NCBI GenBank assembly: GCA_011523245.1
Contig: WTHG01000408.1
Location: 1 to 7,018 of the forward strand
DNA from: Verrucomicrobiales bacterium
GTDB lineage: Bacteria > Verrucomicrobiota > Verrucomicrobiia > Limisphaerales > UBA1100
Reading direction: 5' to 3'
Length of the DNA: 7,018 nt
Shown: one piece after another, positions 1 to 7,018 of the stretch
How the letters are laid out: each line of letters starts with the position of its first letter
Numbering within the stretch: position 1 is the stretch's first letter
Program-made: the position numbers and the translations under genes
The notes under the pieces: generated by a model
What the model saw: the letters and a program-made list of their open reading frames with translations, nothing else
Told to the model about the DNA's origin: nothing
Database searches by the model: none

Positions 1-2037
<2,037 letters not shown>

Positions 2038-2039
2038 CC

Positions 2040-3509
2040 ATGCACCCTGCCCAAGCTCAGATCCAACAAACACGCCGCGACTTCCTAGCCACCAGCGCCA
2101 GCGGACTCGGCGGGGCCGCCTTAGCCTCCCTTATGGTCGAGGACGGCTTGCTTGCCAAGGAACTCTCCAACCCCCTTGCGCCACGCAAACCACACTTTGA
2201 ACCCAGCGCCAAGGCTTGCATCAATATCTTCATGGCCGGCGCGCCCTCACATCTTGATCTCTTTGATCCCAAACCGGAGCTAAACAAGCGCAACGGTCAA
2301 TCTCTCCCCAAGGAAATTCTGGATAAGGCACGGTTTGCATTCATCAAACCAGACACAGCCAAACTAATGGGCTCCCAGCGCACCTTTAAGGCACACGGCC
2401 AGTCCGGCATGGAGTTCAGTGATTTCCTGCCTCACCTCGGGTCAGTAGCTGATGACCTACTCATGGTCCGCTCCATGCATTCGGACGAATTCAATCATCA
2501 TCCCGGCCAACTCTTGATGCAGTGTGGCGTCTCTCGTTTCGGCATGCCCACGGCCGGTTCGTGGATCAATTATGGTTTAGGCAGTGAATCCCAAAATCTC
2601 CCAGGCTACGTGGTGCTCACTGCTGGCCGGGGCTCCAGTGGAGGAACGACTCTCTGGCAAAGCGGTTTTCTCCCCAGTACATACGCCGGCGTGTTGTTTC
2701 GCAATAGTGGTGAGCCCGTGCTCAATCTTTCCAACCCCAAAGGTCTCCCGCCCGAACTTCAACGCGCCGGGCTAAACACCTTGAACGCCATCAACCAGAG
2801 CCGTTTAAAAACAATCCACGACCCCGAAATCGCCAGCCGCATTGCCAGCTATGAATTGGCCAGCCGCATGCAAACGGCCGCCCCGGAATTGATCGATCTC
2901 TCCAAGGAAAAAGCCTCTACTCTCAAGGCGTACGGCGTGGACCGTCCTGACCCCGGCGGAGGCGGCCGAGGAAAATTTGGCGCCACCCATCAGGAATTCG
3001 CCCGAAACTGCCTGCTGGCTCGGCGCATGGTTGAACGCGGTGTCCGCTACATCAACATCGTTTACGCCTCCTGGGATCATCACAGCAAGCTGGACGGAGA
3101 GTTGAAATACAATTCCAGCGTGGTCGATCAACCCATTGCTGCGTTGATCCGTGACCTTAAGGAACGCGGACTGCTCGACAGCACGCTCGTGCAATGGTCA
3201 TCAGAATTCGGTCGCACGCCACTCGGAGAAAATCGGGGAGGCAACAAGAATGCCACCGGTCGCGACCATCATCCATTTTGTTTCTCCATGGTCATGGCTG
3301 GCGGTGGATTGAAAGGCGGCCAAGTATATGGCAAAACCGACGAGATCGGTTGGAGCATCGAGGAAAACCCCGTACACCCTAATGATCTTCAAGCTACCCT
3401 CCTCCATTGTTTTGGCCTGAACCACAAAAAACTCACATATCGTTTCCAAGGCCGTGATTTTCGTCTCACGGATGTAGCCGGACGCGTGATGAAAGACTGG
3501 CTCAGCTAA
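2040..3509 (+). CDS. DUF1501 family protein with Tat-like signal
   Basis: This is a complete 489-residue protein, the usual length for DUF1501, a family related to the sulfatase/alkaline phosphatase fold. The N-terminus has twin arginines in TRRDFLATSASG (R12-R13) followed by a small-residue hydrophobic stretch, which suggests Tat export. The conserved body starts near C60 with INIFMAGAPSHLDLFDPKP. Further family motifs are HSDEFNHHPG (147-156), WDHH (345-348), EFGRTP (389-394) and GRDHHP (407-412), with GRDFRLTDVAG near the C-terminus; the His/Asp clusters are plausible metal ligands by analogy with the fold. The ATG at 2040 was chosen because it lies two bases after the previous stop and puts the RR motif at the usual distance from the start. 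The in-frame TTG at 1980 would add 20 residues overlapping the upstream gene. No Shine-Dalgarno sequence is visible, so coupling to the upstream gene is likely. The substrate is unknown; a joint role with the DUF1553 partner outside the cytoplasm is inferred from their near-constant pairing. Confidence 0.94.
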   Translation: MHPAQAQIQQTRRDFLATSASGLGGAALASLMVEDGLLAKELSNPLAPRKPHFEPSAKACINIFMAGAPSHLDLFDPKPELNKRNGQSLPKEILDKARFAFIKPDTAKLMGSQRTFKAHGQSGMEFSDFLPHLGSVADDLLMVRSMHSDEFNHHPGQLLMQCGVSRFGMPTAGSWINYGLGSESQNLPGYVVLTAGRGSSGGTTLWQSGFLPSTYAGVLFRNSGEPVLNLSNPKGLPPELQRAGLNTLNAINQSRLKTIHDPEIASRIASYELASRMQTAAPELIDLSKEKASTLKAYGVDRPDPGGGGRGKFGATHQEFARNCLLARRMVERGVRYINIVYASWDHHSKLDGELKYNSSVVDQPIAALIRDLKERGLLDSTLVQWSSEFGRTPLGENRGGNKNATGRDHHPFCFSMVMAGGGLKGGQVYGKTDEIGWSIEENPVHPNDLQATLLHCFGLNHKKLTYRFQGRDFRLTDVAGRVMKDWLS

Positions 3510-4348
3510 TGGATGTTTTTCTCAACGGCGAATGGACCCCGGAAGAACAGGCAACAGTATCGGCCTTTGACCGAGGTTTTCTTTATGGTGATGGCGTTTT
3601 TGAAACGGTTCGTATTTATCAAGGACACCCGTTCCTTCTAGAACGCCATCTCGGCAGGCTAGCCCACGGCTTAAGCGGGCTACATATCGAGGACCCCTTT
3701 TCCTTTGATGAATGGACTGCCCATTGCCGTGAATTAATCGCCCGCAACAAGGTCTCCGACGGAATCCTCCGCATTCACATCACGCGCGGCACCGGTAAGC
3801 GCGGTTATAGTTCCATGGGCTGCAGTGCGCCCACTGTGCTCATTTCCTTGCATGACGCGCCACCTGTGGCTGATCCGAAAACATGCGTAAACATTATTAC
3901 TGCAACCGGAATCCTCAGTGACCACGACCCTCTTTCCACGTTCAAGACTGCTAACAAACTGGTCAATATCATCGCGATGCGGGAAGCTGAACAAGCCGAG
4001 GTCCACGATGCACTGCTATTGAATCGCAACGGTCACGCCACCGAGACCGCTGCCAGTAACATTTTTGCCGTGCTTGATAACGACCTTGCAACCCCCTCTC
4101 TGGCCAGTGGCTGCCTCGGCGGCATTACCCGTGGATATATCCTAGAATTAGCCGCCGACCTTGGCATTCGAACTGTCCAATGCGATCTACCGCACGACGA
4201 ACTTCTGTTAGCCGACGGATTATTCCTCACCAACAGCGTCCGAGAAATCCAACCCATCGGCACCTTGGATGGCCATGACATTAACCAATCCCCACTAACC
4301 TTAAAACTTCAACAGACCTACCGCGAACGCGTCCAAGCCGCCCTTTGA
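3509..4348 (+). CDS. pabC: Class IV PLP-dependent aminotransferase family protein, probably aminodeoxychorismate lyase (PabC)
   Basis: This 279-residue protein has the fold-type IV hallmarks: DRGFLYGDGVFETVR (21-35), the PLP-binding lysine at K146 in FKTANKL, a conserved glutamate at E179 in ATETAASNIF, and the phosphate-binding GGITRG (204-209). Aminodeoxychorismate lyase makes 4-aminobenzoate plus pyruvate for folate synthesis. Branched-chain and D-amino-acid aminotransferases share the fold. LLERHLGRLAHGL (43-55), RGTGKRGYSS (93-102) and TNSVREIQPI (241-250) look more like PabC than like IlvE or Dat. The length is near the usual 270-290 residues. The ATG overlaps the preceding TAA by one base (TAATG), which supports termination-reinitiation; no good Shine-Dalgarno sequence is present. 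No pabA or pabB is visible nearby. I am sure of the family, much less of the substrate; a branched-chain or D-alanine aminotransferase is the main alternative. Confidence 0.8.
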   Translation: MDVFLNGEWTPEEQATVSAFDRGFLYGDGVFETVRIYQGHPFLLERHLGRLAHGLSGLHIEDPFSFDEWTAHCRELIARNKVSDGILRIHITRGTGKRGYSSMGCSAPTVLISLHDAPPVADPKTCVNIITATGILSDHDPLSTFKTANKLVNIIAMREAEQAEVHDALLLNRNGHATETAASNIFAVLDNDLATPSLASGCLGGITRGYILELAADLGIRTVQCDLPHDELLLADGLFLTNSVREIQPIGTLDGHDINQSPLTLKLQQTYRERVQAAL

Positions 4349-4350
4349 TC

Positions 4351-4860
4351 ATGCGTCTTTCCCAAGAAATTCAAACATTATTGGACACCCCCACCTTGGC
4401 TTCTCTCGGCCCTGAACAGCGGGCTGACGCCCTCAGCCTACATCAATGTCAAGTTGCCTTGACCGCACTTGATCTCCCCTCCCATCAACAGCCCTTGGTC
4501 TACAGTGCCCTACTCCTTTGGCACGATCATCTAGACGCATCGCATGATCTTTCACAAAATATTAACTCGAACGACGGCAGTTTCCTGCATGGCATCATGC
4601 ACCGGCGCGAGCCCGATTATTCAAACGCCAAATACTGGCTCACAAAAACAGGTCAGCATGAAGCCTTTGACACGATCAATATGCGGTCCGAACTCGTGCT
4701 GAAAGACACCTCACTGGCTCATCTTACAACAGCAAAATGGGATCCCTTTGCTATTGTGGACGCCATCAGCGAAGCCTCACCAGACACGTCGGAATACCAG
4801 GTCCTGCAAAAAATACAGCGGATCGAAATTGAGGTATTACTGGAACGATTCTGCCGTTAA
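4351..4860 (+). CDS. Conserved protein of unknown function with HRREPDY motif
   Basis: This is a 169-residue soluble protein without a signal peptide or membrane segment. I do not recognise a named domain. The central part is rich in residues that look invariant: LLLWHDHLDASHDLSQ (54-69, with H58, H60 and H65), then GSFLHGIMHRREPDY (76-90, with H80, H84, R85, R86, E87 and D89) and NAKYW (92-96). From memory, similar hypothetical proteins occur in several bacterial phyla and in fungi, without assigned function. The His/Asp/Glu set could bind a metal or act in catalysis, but this is speculation. The ATG at 4351 lies two bases after the pabC-like stop. A TTG at 4345 would overlap that stop and add only two residues, so ATG is preferred. 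There is no clear Shine-Dalgarno sequence, so coupled translation is likely. The stop overlaps the stop of the convergent cobA-hemD gene. Confidence 0.85.
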   Translation: MRLSQEIQTLLDTPTLASLGPEQRADALSLHQCQVALTALDLPSHQQPLVYSALLLWHDHLDASHDLSQNINSNDGSFLHGIMHRREPDYSNAKYWLTKTGQHEAFDTINMRSELVLKDTSLAHLTTAKWDPFAIVDAISEASPDTSEYQVLQKIQRIEIEVLLERFCR

Positions 4861-6386
4861 CCCGCCGCCGCCACTAGAGATCCCACCATGCCATCGATGG
4901 AGTGCGGCCGCGCTTCCACTGCCGGCTCAACGCCCAACTTCTTAAGTGCCTTGGTGGTTTCCGGCCCAATGCTAAGGACACGCGCCCCGTGTTTTTCCAA
5001 CGTCTCCACCAAACCAAACCGCGCATCAAAATGTTCTACCGTAGAACTACTGGTGAATGTAATCCAATCTGCTCCCTCTTCTTGCAAGCGCGCCACAGCG
5101 CCATTGCGGTCTTCTGTTTCCGGCAAGGTTTGATAAACGGGAATATCATCTACGATCGCTCCGAGTGTTTCGAGTTCGCGTGGCAACTCCGGGTTCGCCA
5201 CTTGCGCTCGGAACAAGGCCACATTTTCGTTTTCAATCGAATATTCTTCGCTATCGCGAAATGCCGCTGCTACCCCTTCCGCCGTATAACAATCGGGCAT
5301 CAAATCAATCTTGAGATGTAATGCCTTTAGCTTGGCCGCCGTTGCTGGACCCACGGCCGCAATCCGGCATCCTCCCAAATCTCGCAGATCATCAAAGCCT
5401 TTGAAGAAATATTTGAAGAATCGATCCACTCCATTCGGGCTGGTGAACACGAGCCATTGATAGGACCCCAGCCCAAGCAAACCGTCTCTCAACGCCTCCC
5501 GATCATCCGGTTCCACGATTTTAATGGTTGGGATTTCCAGGACATCCGCCCCCAACTCAGACAAGCGGGCACCTAATGCGCTCGCTTGCGTACGGGTGCG
5601 AGTCACCACAACCCTTCGACCGAAAAGCGGGCGCCGCTCAAACCAATTAAGTTGCTCCCGCAAATCAACCACGCCACCCACAATCGTAACCGCCGGAGAT
5701 TTAAAGTCATTTTGATCAACGAGATCAGCGATCGTCCCAAGTGTCCCGATTAATGATTCCTGCTGACCGGTCGTCCCCCACCGCACCATAGCCACGGGCG
5801 TTTCAGCATCGAGATCGTTTTCCATCAACCGCTCTGCAATGCCGCGGATCCGCTCAACTCCCATTAGGATAACCTTAGTCCCATCACTTTCCGCGAGCTG
5901 CTTCCAGTTTATCGAGCTTTCGCCACCTTTTTCAGGACGTTCATGCCCTGTGATTACCGTGTAACTCGAACAATGATCCCGATGCGTCACAGGGATACCC
6001 GCATAAGCCGGTGCAGCCACCGAGGAAGAAATCCCGGGAACAATCTCAAACGGCACTCCGGCCTCAGCTAATTCCTGCGCCTCCTCACCACCACGCCCAA
6101 AAACAAACGGATCCCCGCCCTTCAGGCGCACCACAGTTTTCCCCTCTAGAGCCTTTTGCACTAACAACTGGTTCAGCTCCCCTTGAGGAATAGCATGATC
6201 TGCAGCTCGCTTCCCAGCATAAATGATTTCCGCAGATTCCGGCGCAAGTTTTAACAAAGAAGGATTACAGAGTGCGTCATAAGCAAGCACTTCCGCTCGG
6301 CCAATCAACTCTGCACCCCGTCGAGTCAACAACCCCGGATCCCCAGGCCCGGCACCCACTAAATAAACTGTTCCATTATTACTCAT
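4857..6386 (-). CDS. cobA-hemD: Bifunctional uroporphyrinogen-III C-methyltransferase / uroporphyrinogen-III synthase (CobA-HemD fusion)
   Basis: This 509-residue cytoplasmic protein joins two tetrapyrrole enzymes. Residues about 5-245 are the S-adenosylmethionine-dependent methyltransferase that converts uroporphyrinogen III to precorrin-2, the entry to siroheme and cobalamin. It shows VYLVGAGPGDPGLLT (7-21), VVRLKGGDPFVFGRGGEE (85-102), VPGISSS (116-122), AGIPVTHRD (129-137) and TGHE (146-149). Residues about 255-509 are uroporphyrinogen-III synthase, which closes hydroxymethylbilane to uroporphyrinogen III. It shows RRVVVTRTRTQASAL (257-271), WLVFTSPNGV (311-320), AAVGPATAAKL (343-353), YTAEGVA (367-373), WITFTSSSTVEHF (441-453) and IGPETTKAL (473-481). 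Such fusions are known in several phyla and often sit beside hemA and hemC, but here rRNA genes lie upstream. The ATG is supported by AAAAGG seven bases upstream. Both halves are full length with no visible loss of key motifs. Confidence 0.96.
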   Translation of the reverse strand: MSNNGTVYLVGAGPGDPGLLTRRGAELIGRAEVLAYDALCNPSLLKLAPESAEIIYAGKRAADHAIPQGELNQLLVQKALEGKTVVRLKGGDPFVFGRGGEEAQELAEAGVPFEIVPGISSSVAAPAYAGIPVTHRDHCSSYTVITGHERPEKGGESSINWKQLAESDGTKVILMGVERIRGIAERLMENDLDAETPVAMVRWGTTGQQESLIGTLGTIADLVDQNDFKSPAVTIVGGVVDLREQLNWFERRPLFGRRVVVTRTRTQASALGARLSELGADVLEIPTIKIVEPDDREALRDGLLGLGSYQWLVFTSPNGVDRFFKYFFKGFDDLRDLGGCRIAAVGPATAAKLKALHLKIDLMPDCYTAEGVAAAFRDSEEYSIENENVALFRAQVANPELPRELETLGAIVDDIPVYQTLPETEDRNGAVARLQEEGADWITFTSSSTVEHFDARFGLVETLEKHGARVLSIGPETTKALKKLGVEPAVEARPHSIDGMVGSLVAAAG

Positions 6387-6393
6387 TCCCTTG

Positions 6394-6399
6394 CCTTTT
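6394..6399 (-). promoter_or_regulatory. Ribosome binding site of cobA-hemD
   Basis: On the minus strand AAAAGG ends seven bases before the ATG at 6386. This fixes the start codon. It contrasts with the plus-strand operon, whose internal starts lack a comparable site. Confidence 0.65.
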
Positions 6400-6428
6400 A
6401 ATGCAACCGCTTGGCTTATCCGTAAATG

Positions 6429-6457
6429 AAAAAAACCGGGCTCCTATGAGTCCGGTT
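6429..6457 (-). terminator. Intrinsic terminator of the rRNA operon
   Basis: On the minus strand AACCGGACTC, loop ATAG and GAGCCCGGTT form a 10-position stem with one A/C mismatch. The stem ends in a T run: seven consecutive Ts, two of which belong to the stem. It lies about 9 nt past the 3' end of 5S rRNA, the expected place for a rho-independent rRNA operon terminator. The next gene on the same strand, cobA-hemD, starts 42 nt beyond it. Confidence 0.9.
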
Positions 6458-6465
6458 AAGTAAAA

Positions 6466-6580
6466 ACTGGCGGCAACCTACTCTCGCGAAAGCTATACAA
6501 TCGCTACCATCGGCAATGAAGCGTTTGACGGCCGAGTTCGGGATGGGATCGGGTCGGGCCACTTCTTTATAGCCACCAAA
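6466..6580 (-). rRNA. rrf: 5S ribosomal RNA
   Basis: The reverse complement reads as a complete bacterial 5S rRNA of about 115 nt. It contains the conserved ATCCCATCCCGAACTCGG segment, CCGATGGTAGC, and the 3' GCGAGAGTAGGTTGCCGCCA. The terminal helix I is formed by TGGTGGC (6572-6578) and GCCGCCA (6468-6474) with one G-U pair. The exact ends are uncertain by one or two bases. It is the last gene of the rRNA operon, 112 nt after 23S. Confidence 0.95.
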
Positions 6581-6692
6581 ATATCAATGGATCAGCGGTG
6601 ATCATGGTGAGCCATGATTCCCTGAAAACCTTGCATGAACTTGTGTCTTATCCTGCGAACGTTGCCGGCTTTATTTGAGTTTAACCCTTTCG
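6581..6692 (-). other. 23S-5S internal transcribed spacer
   Basis: This spacer of about 112 nt lies between the inferred 3' end of 23S and the 5' end of 5S. I see no tRNA in it. It holds two overlapping small hairpins next to 5S (6590-6618) and the distal arm of a hairpin that reaches into the 3' end of 23S (6665-6708). Both are candidates for RNA processing signals. The middle, about 6619-6660, shows no obvious structure. Confidence 0.85.
6590..6618 (-). other. Two overlapping inverted repeats in the rRNA spacer
   Basis: ATCATGG (6601-6607) and CCATGAT (6612-6618) form a perfect 7-bp stem with a 4-nt loop. GATCA (6590-6594) and TGATC (6599-6603) form a 5-bp stem with a 4-nt loop. The two share bases 6601-6603, so they can form only partly at the same time. 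They lie about 10 nt upstream of 5S in the transcript and may direct processing; this role is inferred. Confidence 0.6.

Positions 6693-6708
<16 letters not shown>
6665..6708 (-). other. Extended hairpin spanning the 23S 3' end, GAAA tetraloop
   Basis: On the minus strand TTAACCC-GAAA-GGGTTAA (6681-6698) is a perfect 7-bp stem capped by a GNRA tetraloop. Outside it CCGGCTT (6702-6708) can pair with AAGCCGG (6665-6671), with an internal loop and a bulge between the two helices. The 5' arm includes the 23S 3'-terminal strand that in mature rRNA should pair with the 23S 5' end (helix H1), so the hairpin and H1 should exclude each other. Confidence 0.65.

Positions 6709-7018
<310 letters not shown>

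Noticed and set aside
2805..3194. 129-residue minus-strand ORF
   Set aside because: It is antisense to the conserved core of DUF1501 and has no supporting motif.
4345..4350. TTG start for the 169-residue gene
   Set aside because: It would overlap the preceding TGA and adds only two residues; the ATG at 4351 is a stronger start codon.
4860..4930. Palindromes CCATCGATGG and GCGGCCGC just past the convergent stops as a terminator
   Set aside because: They are short self-complementary sites within the cobA-hemD coding region, with no T run and no stable stem-loop geometry.
4902..5321. 139-residue plus-strand ORF
   Set aside because: It is antisense to the uroporphyrinogen-III synthase domain and shows no domain of its own.
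6398..6426. Possible promoter for cobA-hemD (TTTACG, 17 nt, CATTAA on the minus strand)
   Set aside because: The match to consensus is weak (4/6 and 3/6), and transcription would start inside or past the ribosome binding site.

Overview
The window looks like chromosomal DNA of a member of the Verrucomicrobiota or a close PVC relative. Two lines support this. The paired DUF1549/DUF1553 and DUF1501 genes at the left end are a signature of Planctomycetes and Verrucomicrobia. The 23S and 5S rRNA genes are linked in ordinary order, which fits Verrucomicrobia better than many Planctomycetes, where rRNA genes are often split. The phylum call is an inference from gene content and cannot be pushed to genus level here.

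Layout. Positions 1-4860 hold four plus-strand genes packed end to end: a DUF1549/DUF1553 protein cut by the left edge, a DUF1501 protein with a Tat-like export signal, a class IV PLP aminotransferase that most resembles aminodeoxychorismate lyase (PabC), and a 169-residue conserved protein of unknown function. The junctions are +2 nt, -1 nt (TAATG) and +2 nt. None of the three internal starts has a clear Shine-Dalgarno sequence, so the genes are probably co-transcribed and translationally coupled.

Positions 4857-6386 hold a minus-strand gene for a bifunctional uroporphyrinogen-III C-methyltransferase / uroporphyrinogen-III synthase (CobA-HemD fusion). It converges on the plus-strand operon so tightly that both genes take their stop codon from the same TTAA palindrome.

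Positions 6429-7018 hold the distal end of a minus-strand rRNA operon: the last ~326 nt of 23S rRNA, a ~112-nt spacer with hairpins, the complete 5S rRNA and a strong intrinsic terminator. The cobA-hemD start codon lies only 42 nt beyond that terminator on the same strand.

How the genes fit together. The first two genes probably form a functional pair, though their substrate is unknown. The aminotransferase (folate precursor or amino-acid metabolism) and CobA-HemD (tetrapyrrole synthesis) are housekeeping functions. I see no mobile element, CRISPR array, toxin-antitoxin or defence system, and no frameshifted or broken gene. No stretch over 300 bases lacks a gene. The least understood items are the 169-residue protein, the competing RNA hairpin at the 3' end of 23S rRNA, and how cobA-hemD is expressed right behind the rRNA terminator.
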